Shown here: positions 34,326 to 45,520 of the stretch, piece after piece
How the letters are laid out: each line of letters starts with the position of its first letter
Position numbering within the stretch: position 1 is the first letter of the stretch
Assembly: GCA_035373625.1 (NCBI GenBank)
Contig: DAOSNS010000001.1
Coordinates: 1 to 64,000 of the forward strand
Source: DSWT01 sp035373625
Lineage (GTDB): Bacteria > Chloroflexota > Anaerolineae > B4-G1 > SLSP01
Direction: 5' to 3'
DNA length: 64,000 nt
Notes under the pieces: model-generated
The model's input: the letters and a program-made list of their open reading frames with translations, nothing else
Told to the model about the DNA's origin: nothing
Databases searched by the model: none
Program-made: the position numbers and the translations under genes

Positions 34326-37300
34326 ATGAAGAAAATCACCGGTTTAATGAAGGTTTTGGATGTTTTCCTGGCGCTTGTGTTTGCGTTGGGTGGTTGGGCG
34401 ACGCTGATGCCGGCACAGCCGGTCGCAGCGGCGGGGAATTTGACGTTGACGATTATCGCTGCCCCCAATCTGGTGGTAGACTCGAACGCGCTCTCGCCTT
34501 CGACCTACGCACCGAAAGTGGCGACGGTGATTGCCAAAATCTGCAATACTGGCGACGCGCCTGTAACCGGCGTTACCGCCTATATCGGTGACTACACTGG
34601 CAGCGGTTCAGTCCTCGGCACTCCGGGCATCTATCCGACCTATACAGATCCGCTTGTCGGTGGGTTGCAGTATGAGGGTACTTATTCGTTCACCCATCTG
34701 GGCGGCGCAGTAGATGCTACACGCTACATGGGCACGCTTGAGGAGGGCGAATGTCGTTATCAGTATTGGTCATTTGAGTATCCTCATTATGCTTATTACA
34801 ACGGTGGTCAAAAGATCCCTACCTGGGGTGTGAGCGTGAAGCCTGATGACGACCTCTGGCTTACTTTTGATATGTGGGTACGCGGTGACAGTGACAACAA
34901 CGGCTCGCTGGATCTGAGTACGAACGGCTCGCACACAATGACCATGCGCAACGAAATCTCCGCGATGGCGAACAAAATCAAGCCCAACGGCAATCCGAGC
35001 GGGCAGTGGTTCAATACCGATACCAGCGTTGTGTACCCCGGCGAGACGGTGACCACCAACGGCATCCTCTACCGGCTCGGCAATGTCAACCAGGGCTTCG
35101 ACAACGACGGCGACGGTGCGCCGGATTACAATGCCTGGCTGCAACCCTTCGGCGACCCGGCGTATGATCCCTCCTGCTTCCGCCTGGTGGGCGTGACCGG
35201 CGTGCTGACGGTGACGCGCGGTAGCGGCAACCCGGACCTTATCATCCCTATTGACAACAACCTCTATTTCACCAACATTCCGCCCGACAATACCGACGTG
35301 CGCGGGCTGGTGTATTATAAATTCCTGGCGCTTGGCGGCGCCTGCACGGTGCCGATTTCGCCCTATCAAGAAGTGGCTTCGGGTTCGGATAATGAAAAGT
35401 TCAACGGCGACTACGGCACGGGTGTGCCAGCGCTGATGAGTTATGAGCCGGAAATCGTGGTGGAGAAAAATGGCGATCCTACGGTAGTTGAAGCGGCGAC
35501 CATCACTTACGCCATTCCCTTTCGCAATGAGAGTGACCAAGCCTCGGCCGGTTTGACCTTGAGTAGCGGCGGCGTCTACGCACCTTTCACGATTGAAGAC
35601 ACCGTTCCAACCGGACTGGAGTATGTGGGGGGGAGCGTCAGTGTGACTTTGAACTATACCCCTATCTCAAGCCCCGGCTATACGATTCTCTTCTCTACCG
35701 ATAGCGGGGTGACCTGGAGCACTACGGACCCTGGTAACGTGACGAGCACTTCGCCGAATAGCCTGGTGAAAATTCGCTGGGTCCTTAACGATCCCTTGCC
35801 GAAAAAGACTGGCGTGACAGCGCCGGGTGGGACAGCTTCGTTCCAGGCGAAAGTGCCTTCCGGGTACATCACGGGAGGGGGCACGCCGTTTATCGAGAAC
35901 TGCGCACAGGCAAAGTTGGGCGATGCACCCGCTATGACGGAAGCGTGCACAACGACGATGGTCCGCGGCACCAACTCCATCGGCGACTTCATCTGGAAAG
36001 ACCAGGACGGCGACGGCATCCAGGATGGCGGCGTGGCTGAACCTGGCCTTAACGGCGTAACCCTGAAACTGTACTGGGACAAGAATGGTAATGGCACGGT
36101 AGACGCCGGTGAGCCGCAGGTCAACGCGGTGAAAGTCACCGTTATTGACGGCAAACTCGATCTGGACGGCAATGGCACGGCCAACGACAACGGTGAGTTC
36201 GACGCTTACAACATCATCGGCGGTCTGGTGGATGTGAACGGCGACGGCGCGATCACCGACGCGGATGATGGCGCGGCGCTGATCAACGGCTACAACGTTA
36301 TCAACGGTTATCTTGATATGGACGGCGACGGCAGCACTTCATTGCCCGACACTGGCGACGATGGTCAAGTAACCGGTACAACAGCTGCTTCGCAAGGTGT
36401 TACCATAACGAATGGACTGCTGAGTATAACCAATGGTGTATTTGCTGGTTATAACACCAATGCCATTGGGCGTTTGGATATAAACGGCGACGGTCTGTTT
36501 GACGATAATGACGACGGTACGGGGTTGATTGGTGGTTTCAACACTGGTACCAATGCTGTGGTTTTGTACAATGTCGTTAATGGTTACGTTGATGTGGATG
36601 GTGATGGCGTTGCAAATGAAACCAATGGTAATGACAACGCTTCCCTTTCGGGTAACTACGGCTTTGCCTACCTGCCCAACGCCTACTATATCGTCGAAGT
36701 CGTCGCCGCTGATTACGACATCACCACCGGCTACACGCCGACGACGCCCAAACAGTACGCCGTCAACCTGAGCGCGGGCGGCGTCAACAACCGCACCTCC
36801 GATTTCGGCTTTGGGCCGACGCTGGTGGTGGATAAGTACCTCACTTCTGCTAATCCGGCTTATGAGGGTGAAAACGTCACCTTTAAGATTGACCTGTTTA
36901 ACAAGTTGCCCGGCGATGGTACCGCTAGTGGTTTCTGCCAGTATACAATCTGGTCTACAACTGCGGGTACTAAAGATAGCGGCTCCGGGTGGTCTAGCAT
37001 CGCAAACGCTTACGATAGCGTTAATGGGCCGAACAACACTTATGCTGCTCTCTTTCCTGCAAGTAACGTTGATATTATATCGGCTCGCGGTTTCAGTCTT
37101 GGATTGCCTTCGGGGACAACTCTCCGAAAGGTGGAAGCCATTTATTCGCTTTACGTGGAGGGTTCCTTTAACGACGATACGCTTCAAGCCGTATTTTGGA
37201 AAGGCGCGACAGAGTACAAGTCTCTTAATATTGCCTCCACAATCAATGCGTATGGCCCTGGTCAATCGAAACAGGGGATTTTTGCGTGGGACGTTACTAC

Positions 37301-40300
37301 GGGATTTGGCACTTGGGCTCCTGGGGACTTTAACAGCAGCACACTGGAGGTAGGTTTCTATGCTAAAAAATCAGCTCTAGGTGATACAACCCTCCGCCTG
37401 GACGCGATGGGCTTCCGCGTGACCACGAATGAACTCTGCGGCGGCGCGGATACCGTCATCGCCACTCTGCCCTTCACCGACACCTACGATGCCAACAAAT
37501 TGCAATTCGTTTCGGCGAACCCACCGCAGACCAGCGTGACCGTCAACGGCAGCAATAGCACCATCCATTGGGCCAATCTCGGCCCGCTGTACGCCGGCGG
37601 CACGAAGACCGTACAGGTCACCTTCAAGGCGCTTGACCCTGGCGCAAATTCAGCTTCGACCACCAACTACGCCGACGCCCAAAATGCCTATTTTGGCAAC
37701 GGGCGCAAGGTGAACGATGCCAGTGACAATGTCAGCGTCACCATCAACGCCACCGGCTCCATCGCCGGAACGGTGTGGAGCGATAAGGGCACGATTGGCT
37801 GGGTGCCCGGCGCCACCGGCTACGAAAGCCTGGGCAGCACCGATTTCCCCATCCCCGGCGCGACGGTCACTTTGTATGGATGTTACATTGCAGGGACCAA
37901 TAACCTGATTACGAATCCAGACACCGGTAGAACTTGTACCGCATCTCAACAAGGCGGTGAATGGCGTCAAGTGGGAACCTCCTTGACCACCGACGCGAAC
38001 GGCTATTACAAATTCGAGGGCTTGCGCGAGGGGTACTATTATGTGGCGGTTTCGGGTGCAGGTGGCTCGGAAAGCGCCGAGGCTGGCGGCTCGAATACGA
38101 ACCAAAACGGCACGGGTTTCACCTGCGGCACGTGTGACGCGACGTGGGGGGCTACAAATCAGAACTTGAACACGACCAACTATAACCCCATCGGCACAGG
38201 CGGAGCCAGCCCTAACGAGGACATCACGAATATCAATTTCGGTTTCCAGAATGTCCCGGCGCGCATCTACGGGAAGGTCTATTACGACAACAACGGCGAT
38301 GGTGAGCAAGGTACCGGCGAGGCCAATGCCAACGGCGTCAGCGTGCGGCTGTGCAGCGACGCGACGTGCACCACGGTGCTCCAGACCGCAACAACCGGCA
38401 GTGATGGCTCGTATTCGTTTAGCATTCCTACACCTTCCGGGAACTATTACGTGCAGGTGAACAACGGTTCGCCATTGGCGGGGACTCTGCAAACGGACGA
38501 TCCCGATAACACCGGTACTTGCTCCGGCAGCGGCTGCGACAATCGTACCGATGCCATTACCTTGAGTGCCGGCCAGATTAAAGGTCCTTACATCTTCGGC
38601 TACCAACCCACCGGCGCCTACACCGTCGGCGACACCATTTACTACGACTGGAACGGCAACGGTTCGCAGGATACCGGCGAACTGGGCATCCCTAACATCA
38701 CCGTCTATCTCTACGAGGACGAGAACAATAACGACACGATTGACACCGCTACCGACGCGCTGATCGCCACGCGCTCGACAATGTACAACGTCATCAACGG
38801 CTATCTGGACGTCAACAATGACGGCCAGATCACCGCCGATGATGACACAACGATGATGGGCGTACAGGTCGTGGATGGGGCCCTACAGATGGCGGATGGT
38901 GTTTTTAACGGTTACAACGTCTACAGCGGGCGCATTGATGTGAACAACAGCGGCGCGGCTAACGACGATGACGACGACGCCACACTCTACGGCAAATACG
39001 CTTTCACGAACCTGCCCAACGGCAACTATATCGTAGTTGTCAACACCGCAGACCCTGACTTCCCGACCAACGTGGTGCAGACGGACGATCCGGACAACAG
39101 CGGCACCTGTTCCGGTTCGGGCTGTGACGCCTACGCAACTTCAACGGCCATCAGCGGCGCGGACGACCTGGATAACGACTGGGGCTACCAGCCGCGCGGG
39201 CAGGGCATGATCGGCGATACCGTCTGGCTCGATACGAACGGCAACGGTGTCCAAAACACCGGCGAGAGCGGCCAACCCAATGTCACCGTCAACCTGTACC
39301 ACGACGCCGATGGTGACGGCGTGATTGACGCGGCGACCGATCCGCTCGTGGCGACGACAACGACGCTGGGGTACAGCGTCATTGACGGGTACATTGACGT
39401 TAGCGGCAACGGTACGATCGGCGCCGAGGACGCGCTAACGAACCTGTACGGCTACAGTGTCATTGCTGGCGCGCTGGATATTGATGGCAGCACGACCATC
39501 GGCGCAACCGATGACGGCTACCTCGGCCCGTATCGGGTCATTGATGGCCGCCTGGATATGAACAACGATGGCAGTGCCACCACTGCCGATGATGGCGATC
39601 TCAAGGGCTTCTACCTCTTCCAGAACCTCCCGGCCGCCAATTTCATCGTTCAGGTAGCGCCCGCCGAACTCACCACCGGCGGCGACCTGGCCGGCCTGGT
39701 GATGACCAACACCGATTCAGCCTACAACGCTTCCCAGACCAGCCGCGCGGTCGCGCTTGCCCCAGGGCAGCAGTTCTTCGATGCCGACTTCGGCTTCACC
39801 TCCAGCGCCATCGGCGACCTGGTCTGGCAAGACAACAACGGTGATGGCCTCTGGCAGAGCAACGAGCCGGGCATTCCGGGCGTGCTGGTGGAACTCTACC
39901 TGGACGCGAACAATGATGGCGTTGCTGATGGCGCAGCGATTGCCACGGCTACGACTGACGCTAACGGTCTCTATCTCTTCGGCGGGCTGAGCGCGAATAA
40001 CTACATCGTGAAAGTGGCGGCCTCCAACTTCCAGTCGGGCGGTGCACTGTATGATAGCACGACCAGCACCGCTTACGCGCAAACCTATGACCCGAACGCT
40101 TACAATCCATCCTCCACTTCGCTTTCCTGCCTGACGTCCGGCGCGGTGGGCTGTGACAATACGAACTGGCTCAAGGGTGTCACGGTGAGCGGCGTCTTCT
40201 TCCCCGGCCTGCAGCTCGGTCAGAACGACCTGAGCAGCGATTTCGGCTACAAGCCACCGACGCGCACCATCGGCGACACGGTCTGGATTGACGGCAACGG

Positions 40301-43300
40301 CAACAACGTCTACGACCCAGGCGAGAAAGGTATCCCCTACATCACCGTCTGGCTGTGCGCAGCGGCGGATACAACCTGCGCCTCGCCCATTCAAACCACC
40401 GCGACCGACGAAAACGGCAACTACACCTTTGCGGGACTATCGGACAGCACAACGTACTATGTCAAGGTCAACAGCGCCGATTCTGATTTCCCGTCAGGGC
40501 TAACCCCCACCTATGACCTGGACGGCACCGGCACACAGCACATCACGGCCGTTGCTGTTGGGGCAACGGACCGCTACGACGTTGACTTCGGTTACCGTTT
40601 TTACGGGAATAACAGTATCAGCGGCACGGCCTGGTACGACGCCGACCAGGGTGGTCAGAGCGGTGGCATCGGCGACATTGACGCCGGCGAGACGGTGCGC
40701 TATCGCAACGTGCCGGTCTACCTCTGGCGCTGCGTCAACGGCTGCGGTGGGGTGGATGACATCCTCGTGGCCGTCACTACGACTGCTGCTGATGGGACGT
40801 ATGCCTTCAACAACCTTTCCGACGGCGATTACCGCGTCTCGATAGACGGCAAAGCGCCTGAGGTCAACGGGTTGACTTCGACAACGGGCACTTCCTACAG
40901 CCCGGTCACGCTTTCCGGCAGTATGACCGCGCAGCGCGATTTCGGCTTCTATGCCACCGTTGACTTTGGTGACCTGCCGGATTTCTACAGCACGACGACT
41001 GCTTCCGGCGGCGCAGGACACATTGTCAACGCTTCCTGGAACACGCTTTATCTGGGCAGCGCACGGCAGACTGAACTTGACGGCCAACCCACCTTCGATG
41101 CTACCGGCGACGGGAGTGAGGAAGATGGTGTTGATCTTCGGGCCGGGCAAGCCTTCCGTGCGGGCAATACACTCACCTTCGATGTGACGATTACCGGCAA
41201 CAACGGCTACTTGGTGGCCTTCTTCGACTGGAACGGCGACGGCGACTTCGCCGACACGGGTGAGATTGTAAACTTCGCCAATCAGACTGCCGGGACGCAC
41301 ACACTCACCGTCAACATTCCGGTGGGCGCAGATTCAGGCAGTTTCCTCAATGCGCGCTTCCGGCTTTATGATGCTACGTTGATGACTTTCCTATCTGCTG
41401 AAGGACTGGCGAAAAATGGCGAGGTCGAGGACTACCAGTGGAAATTCGGCTCCATCGGCGATTACGTCTGGATGGACCTGGACCGCGACGGTTTCCAGGA
41501 CGTGGGCGAAGCGGGATTGCCGAACGTCAAGGTCAATCTCTACAAAAGTGATGGCACGACGCTTCTGGCGAGCGCCTACACCGATAGCGATGGTCGCTAT
41601 CGCTTTGAATCGTTGACCCCCGGCGGCTACGTGGTGAAAGTGGATACGACGACGCTGCCCAACGGTGGGACGAACATCGTCAATACGTATGACCCCGATC
41701 AACCGGCTGGCGGCGATAGCAGCAGCGGTGTCATCACCCTCACGGCCGGACAGCGTGTGGATACCGCTGACTTTGGCTACGCGCCGAGCGCGACCAAAGC
41801 CGCCATCGGCGATTACATCTGGTCGGATGCGGATAACGACGGCATCCAGGATCCGGGTGAGCCGGGCATCGAGGGCGTGACGGTGGCGCTCAAGGATGCG
41901 GCGACCGGTGCGACCATCGCCACGGCGACTACCGACGCCGCCGGGCGTTACCTCTTCACCAACGTTGACCCCGGCGAGTACATCGTGGATGTGACCGATA
42001 CCGGTGGCAAACTCAGCGGCTACACACTCAAAGTCGGGCCGCAGAGCAGCACCGATCCCACCGCGCCGATCAAGGTGCGTGCGGGGGACGTGTATCTGGA
42101 AGCGGACTTTGGCTACTACAAGAGTGGCCTGGGTTCCATCAGCAACCAGGTCTGGCTGGATTTCGACGGCGATGGGTTGTATGAAGGCGGCGAGACCGGC
42201 TTAGGTGGTGTGCAGGTGATGTTGATCAAGGACAGCAACGGCGACGGTGCCTGGGACGCAGGCGAACCGATCATCGCTACAGCGGTGACGGCAGCCGACG
42301 GAACTTATGCCTTCGGCGGTCTGCCGCTGGACTACGGTAGCGGCAATGCTAAGTACCTGGTGGTAGTGGGTGACACCAACGTCGCGCTCCGCGACTACAT
42401 CAAGACCACGGGGACAAACGCGACCGCCGACAACTACAGCAAGCGCGATCCTTACACGGTCACGTTGAGCAGCGGCACCCCCACCAACGTCACCGCTGAC
42501 TTCGGCTACCGCTATCCCCTCGGCGTCAACGGTATGATCGGCGACCGGGTCTGGTATGACCTGGACGGCGATGGCGTGCAGGATACCGGCGAGGCCGGCA
42601 TCGCTGATGTGACGGCGTATCTGTGTACCACCAGCCCGTGCAGCAGCGGCAACGCTATCCGCACGACCACCACCGACGTCAACGGCAATTACTACTTCAC
42701 CAATCTGCCCGCCGGTACGTACTATGTGAAGGTGGATACCTCCACGCTCAAGGGCGGCGTCACGGTCAATACCTACGATAACGATACGAACTGTGACAGC
42801 GAGAGCGGCGCGATTGTCTTGAGCGCTGGCCAAACCTACTTAGCGGCGGATTTCGGCTACAATTATAATGGGACAAAATACAGCATCGGTGACAAAGTCT
42901 GGCGCGATGACAATGCCAACGGGCGCGAGGATGAGACTGGTACAGGCATCCCCGGCGTGACGCTCGCGTTGTACTATGACACCAATGGCAACGGTCGGGT
43001 AGATACGGGCGAGCCGCTCCTGGCAACCACCACCACTGATAGCAGCGGCGCCTACACCTTCGGCGGATTGCCCAACGGCAACTACATCGTGGACGTAACC
43101 GACGAGTACGGCGCGCTGACCGGTTATCGCCAGACGGCCGGTAATGATCCCTGGCCGGTGACCATCAACAACGCGGATCGGCTGGATATTGACTTCGGCT
43201 ACGTGCGCGCGGCCAGCCTCGGTTCCATCGGCGACACCGTCTGGTTCGATCTGGATGGCGACGGTGTGGTGGACCCCGTCGAAAGAGGCATCCCTGGCGT

Positions 43301-45497
43301 CAAAGTCTGGCTATATGTGGATATGGATAACGATGGTGTCTTCGATGCCGACGATGGCGATGGCGTCTGCGAGACCGGCGAGGACTGCATCTACGATTAC
43401 GATGGTGACAATACACGCGGCGACGCTGACGACAGCGTGCTCACCGGACACGACGGCAGTTATCGGTTCGGCAATCTGCCGGCGGGGAACTACTTCGTCG
43501 TCGTGGATGGCGATGGAAGCACTACCGGCAACTTTGCCAGCGGCAAGCCGTTGAATGGCCTGGCCTCGACAACCGGCGGGCAGGTCAGCGCGGTTGTTCG
43601 TCTCTCGGAAGGCGAACGTTACCTGGAGGCGGACTTTGGCTATCGCAACAGTTCGGGGACCTATTCTATCGGTGACTACATCTGGGCCGACGCTGACGCC
43701 GACGGCATCCAGGATCCCGGCGAGCCTGGCATCGCCGGGGTGACGGTGGAGCTGTTTAATAGCAGCGGTCAATCGCAGGGCACCACGACGACCGACGCTT
43801 ACGGATACTACCGCTTTACCGGCATCACCACCGCAGGAGCTTACTATGTCAGGGTACAGGATTCTAACTTCACTTCCGGTCAACCTCTGGAAGGTTATAC
43901 GGTCACGACCGGGCCGGAAAGCCAGGGGAATAACCAGAGCAAAAGCTACCTGCTCAATGACACAACACCTTCCATAGATAAGGTAGACTTTGGCTTCGAC
44001 AATAATACTCTGGGTTCCATCGGTGACTTCGTCTGGTTGGACCAAGACAAAGACGGCATCCAGGATTCGGGCGAGCCGGGTCTCCAGGGCGTCTACGTGG
44101 ACTTGATCTACAACGGCAATGTCATTGCCACGACCGTCACCGATGCCGGCGGCTATTACACCTTTACCGGTTTGAAATACGGGGATTACACGGTCAGGGT
44201 TGAGGACCGCGACAACGTTTTGCAGGGTATGGCGCTCACAACGGCCGGCTCCTTCAACCGCACCGTTTCTTCCGGCACACCTAACCATACCGACGCGGAC
44301 TTCGGCTTCAACGATCCCACCATCGGCGACTTCGTTTGGCTGGACGACGGTAACGGCATCCAGGAAACCGGCGAGAGCGGCATCCAGGGTGTCAAAGTGC
44401 TGCTGTACCGTGACATTGATGGCGACGGTGTCATTGATCCCGGTGTGGACAATCTGATTATGACCCGCTACACCAATGAGAACGGCTACTACTACTTTGG
44501 TGAACTGCCGTTCGGCACGACGTACATTATCAAGCTGGACGACAGCAATTTCGACGACAGCAACTCCACAACCTGGAGCGTCCTGGAAGGCTTCAAGACC
44601 ACGTTGCAGGACCAGGGGGGCGATAATGCCAAAGACAGCGATGCGGCGGCTAATCTGACTTCAGGCGTCCAGATTGCGATCACCACGCCAGGGGTAACGA
44701 CCGAGGACTTCACCTTCGACTTCGGCCTGCTGTGCACTACGTGCCGCACCATCGGCGACCTGGTCTGGCAGGACTTGGATGCACCTTCTCAACTTGGCCA
44801 CGGTTACAAGGACACTGATGAAAGCGGCATCAATGGCGTCACTCTGGTGCTCTACCGTGACCTGAACGGCGACGGCGTCATTGACCAGGACGATCCGGTG
44901 GTAGGCAAGACTACGACAGCCAGTGATGGCACTTATTCCTTCCCCAATCTGCCGCCAGGTAAGTATATCGTTCAGGTTACAGACGAGAATTTCGTGCTCA
45001 AGGGTTTTGTTTGGTCCGATGGTACGGATGATACGGATAACTACAGTCAGGTAACAACCTACGCTGTGGTGGTGACCAGCGACGACATCAACTGCGCAGA
45101 TTTTGGCTTCTATAAGTATCCAGAAGCACCCACCGCCGTCACCCTCGCCGGCTTCACCGCCACGACGCAGGATGATGGCATCCTCCTCACCTGGGAGACG
45201 GCCGCGGAGCTGGACAACGCCGGCTTCAATCTCTACCGCAGCACGGCGGCGGATGGGCCGTACACATTGCTGAACGGCGCGCTCATCCCGCCGCAATTCC
45301 CCGGTGAGGTCATCGGAGGCGTTTATGAGTGGTTGGATACCGACGTGCAGCCCGGCGTCGTCTACTACTACAAACTGGAAGACATTGACGTCAAGGGCGT
45401 GAGCACATTCCACGGCCCGGTAACGGCCACCGCGCGCGCGGCAACGACCGCTCCCAGGTTTACGGTGTTCTTACCGGTGGTTATGACGCAGCAGTAA
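34326..45497 (+). CDS. Giant SdrD_B-repeat surface protein with GEVED and Fn3-like modules
   Basis: 3723 residues, start behind a perfect GGGAGGTGAT. A signal peptide (about 1-36, cut near VAAAG) leads into an N-terminal module (37-550) shared with the next gene. Then follow about eighteen SdrD_B/Cna_B-like beta-sandwich modules (551-835, 1144-2213, 2376-3601), each opening like SIGDFVWLDQDKDGIQDSGE and closing in DFGF/DFGY, with Asp-rich calcium-type loops. A DUF11-like part (about 836-1143), a GEVED domain (about 2214-2375, FFDWNGDGDF and NGEVEDYQW) and a C-terminal Fn3-like module (3602-3710) complete it. It ends RFTVFLPVVMTQQ. Three of the SdrD_B modules carry inserted 26-residue repeats. 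Likely a calcium-stiffened stalk or adhesin; no enzyme motif seen. Confidence 0.9.
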   Translation: MKKITGLMKVLDVFLALVFALGGWATLMPAQPVAAAGNLTLTIIAAPNLVVDSNALSPSTYAPKVATVIAKICNTGDAPVTGVTAYIGDYTGSGSVLGTPGIYPTYTDPLVGGLQYEGTYSFTHLGGAVDATRYMGTLEEGECRYQYWSFEYPHYAYYNGGQKIPTWGVSVKPDDDLWLTFDMWVRGDSDNNGSLDLSTNGSHTMTMRNEISAMANKIKPNGNPSGQWFNTDTSVVYPGETVTTNGILYRLGNVNQGFDNDGDGAPDYNAWLQPFGDPAYDPSCFRLVGVTGVLTVTRGSGNPDLIIPIDNNLYFTNIPPDNTDVRGLVYYKFLALGGACTVPISPYQEVASGSDNEKFNGDYGTGVPALMSYEPEIVVEKNGDPTVVEAATITYAIPFRNESDQASAGLTLSSGGVYAPFTIEDTVPTGLEYVGGSVSVTLNYTPISSPGYTILFSTDSGVTWSTTDPGNVTSTSPNSLVKIRWVLNDPLPKKTGVTAPGGTASFQAKVPSGYITGGGTPFIENCAQAKLGDAPAMTEACTTTMVRGTNSIGDFIWKDQDGDGIQDGGVAEPGLNGVTLKLYWDKNGNGTVDAGEPQVNAVKVTVIDGKLDLDGNGTANDNGEFDAYNIIGGLVDVNGDGAITDADDGAALINGYNVINGYLDMDGDGSTSLPDTGDDGQVTGTTAASQGVTITNGLLSITNGVFAGYNTNAIGRLDINGDGLFDDNDDGTGLIGGFNTGTNAVVLYNVVNGYVDVDGDGVANETNGNDNASLSGNYGFAYLPNAYYIVEVVAADYDITTGYTPTTPKQYAVNLSAGGVNNRTSDFGFGPTLVVDKYLTSANPAYEGENVTFKIDLFNKLPGDGTASGFCQYTIWSTTAGTKDSGSGWSSIANAYDSVNGPNNTYAALFPASNVDIISARGFSLGLPSGTTLRKVEAIYSLYVEGSFNDDTLQAVFWKGATEYKSLNIASTINAYGPGQSKQGIFAWDVTTGFGTWAPGDFNSSTLEVGFYAKKSALGDTTLRLDAMGFRVTTNELCGGADTVIATLPFTDTYDANKLQFVSANPPQTSVTVNGSNSTIHWANLGPLYAGGTKTVQVTFKALDPGANSASTTNYADAQNAYFGNGRKVNDASDNVSVTINATGSIAGTVWSDKGTIGWVPGATGYESLGSTDFPIPGATVTLYGCYIAGTNNLITNPDTGRTCTASQQGGEWRQVGTSLTTDANGYYKFEGLREGYYYVAVSGAGGSESAEAGGSNTNQNGTGFTCGTCDATWGATNQNLNTTNYNPIGTGGASPNEDITNINFGFQNVPARIYGKVYYDNNGDGEQGTGEANANGVSVRLCSDATCTTVLQTATTGSDGSYSFSIPTPSGNYYVQVNNGSPLAGTLQTDDPDNTGTCSGSGCDNRTDAITLSAGQIKGPYIFGYQPTGAYTVGDTIYYDWNGNGSQDTGELGIPNITVYLYEDENNNDTIDTATDALIATRSTMYNVINGYLDVNNDGQITADDDTTMMGVQVVDGALQMADGVFNGYNVYSGRIDVNNSGAANDDDDDATLYGKYAFTNLPNGNYIVVVNTADPDFPTNVVQTDDPDNSGTCSGSGCDAYATSTAISGADDLDNDWGYQPRGQGMIGDTVWLDTNGNGVQNTGESGQPNVTVNLYHDADGDGVIDAATDPLVATTTTLGYSVIDGYIDVSGNGTIGAEDALTNLYGYSVIAGALDIDGSTTIGATDDGYLGPYRVIDGRLDMNNDGSATTADDGDLKGFYLFQNLPAANFIVQVAPAELTTGGDLAGLVMTNTDSAYNASQTSRAVALAPGQQFFDADFGFTSSAIGDLVWQDNNGDGLWQSNEPGIPGVLVELYLDANNDGVADGAAIATATTDANGLYLFGGLSANNYIVKVAASNFQSGGALYDSTTSTAYAQTYDPNAYNPSSTSLSCLTSGAVGCDNTNWLKGVTVSGVFFPGLQLGQNDLSSDFGYKPPTRTIGDTVWIDGNGNNVYDPGEKGIPYITVWLCAAADTTCASPIQTTATDENGNYTFAGLSDSTTYYVKVNSADSDFPSGLTPTYDLDGTGTQHITAVAVGATDRYDVDFGYRFYGNNSISGTAWYDADQGGQSGGIGDIDAGETVRYRNVPVYLWRCVNGCGGVDDILVAVTTTAADGTYAFNNLSDGDYRVSIDGKAPEVNGLTSTTGTSYSPVTLSGSMTAQRDFGFYATVDFGDLPDFYSTTTASGGAGHIVNASWNTLYLGSARQTELDGQPTFDATGDGSEEDGVDLRAGQAFRAGNTLTFDVTITGNNGYLVAFFDWNGDGDFADTGEIVNFANQTAGTHTLTVNIPVGADSGSFLNARFRLYDATLMTFLSAEGLAKNGEVEDYQWKFGSIGDYVWMDLDRDGFQDVGEAGLPNVKVNLYKSDGTTLLASAYTDSDGRYRFESLTPGGYVVKVDTTTLPNGGTNIVNTYDPDQPAGGDSSSGVITLTAGQRVDTADFGYAPSATKAAIGDYIWSDADNDGIQDPGEPGIEGVTVALKDAATGATIATATTDAAGRYLFTNVDPGEYIVDVTDTGGKLSGYTLKVGPQSSTDPTAPIKVRAGDVYLEADFGYYKSGLGSISNQVWLDFDGDGLYEGGETGLGGVQVMLIKDSNGDGAWDAGEPIIATAVTAADGTYAFGGLPLDYGSGNAKYLVVVGDTNVALRDYIKTTGTNATADNYSKRDPYTVTLSSGTPTNVTADFGYRYPLGVNGMIGDRVWYDLDGDGVQDTGEAGIADVTAYLCTTSPCSSGNAIRTTTTDVNGNYYFTNLPAGTYYVKVDTSTLKGGVTVNTYDNDTNCDSESGAIVLSAGQTYLAADFGYNYNGTKYSIGDKVWRDDNANGREDETGTGIPGVTLALYYDTNGNGRVDTGEPLLATTTTDSSGAYTFGGLPNGNYIVDVTDEYGALTGYRQTAGNDPWPVTINNADRLDIDFGYVRAASLGSIGDTVWFDLDGDGVVDPVERGIPGVKVWLYVDMDNDGVFDADDGDGVCETGEDCIYDYDGDNTRGDADDSVLTGHDGSYRFGNLPAGNYFVVVDGDGSTTGNFASGKPLNGLASTTGGQVSAVVRLSEGERYLEADFGYRNSSGTYSIGDYIWADADADGIQDPGEPGIAGVTVELFNSSGQSQGTTTTDAYGYYRFTGITTAGAYYVRVQDSNFTSGQPLEGYTVTTGPESQGNNQSKSYLLNDTTPSIDKVDFGFDNNTLGSIGDFVWLDQDKDGIQDSGEPGLQGVYVDLIYNGNVIATTVTDAGGYYTFTGLKYGDYTVRVEDRDNVLQGMALTTAGSFNRTVSSGTPNHTDADFGFNDPTIGDFVWLDDGNGIQETGESGIQGVKVLLYRDIDGDGVIDPGVDNLIMTRYTNENGYYYFGELPFGTTYIIKLDDSNFDDSNSTTWSVLEGFKTTLQDQGGDNAKDSDAAANLTSGVQIAITTPGVTTEDFTFDFGLLCTTCRTIGDLVWQDLDAPSQLGHGYKDTDESGINGVTLVLYRDLNGDGVIDQDDPVVGKTTTASDGTYSFPNLPPGKYIVQVTDENFVLKGFVWSDGTDDTDNYSQVTTYAVVVTSDDINCADFGFYKYPEAPTAVTLAGFTATTQDDGILLTWETAAELDNAGFNLYRSTAADGPYTLLNGALIPPQFPGEVIGGVYEWLDTDVQPGVVYYYKLEDIDVKGVSTFHGPVTATARAATTAPRFTVFLPVVMTQQ
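36130..36650 (+). repeat. Inserted YxVIxGxLDVDGDG repeats, block 1
   Basis: Within the giant gene, about six units of roughly 26 residues such as YNVINGYLDMDGDGS and LVDVNGDGAITDADDG. Related blocks lie at 38780-39000 (three units) and 39366-39612 (three units). Each block interrupts an SdrD_B module at the same loop, just before the GxYxFxxLP strand. Confidence 0.8.
45187..45391 (+). repeat. 205-bp exact direct repeat, copy 1
   Basis: Identical base for base to 47081-47285. It encodes most of the C-terminal Fn3-like module of the giant protein, from TWETAAELDNAG to YYYKLEDID. Sequence identity stops abruptly on both sides, as after recent duplication or gene conversion. Confidence 0.95.
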
Positions 45498-45520
45498 AAA
45501 TTAGATTGAAATTAGACTTG

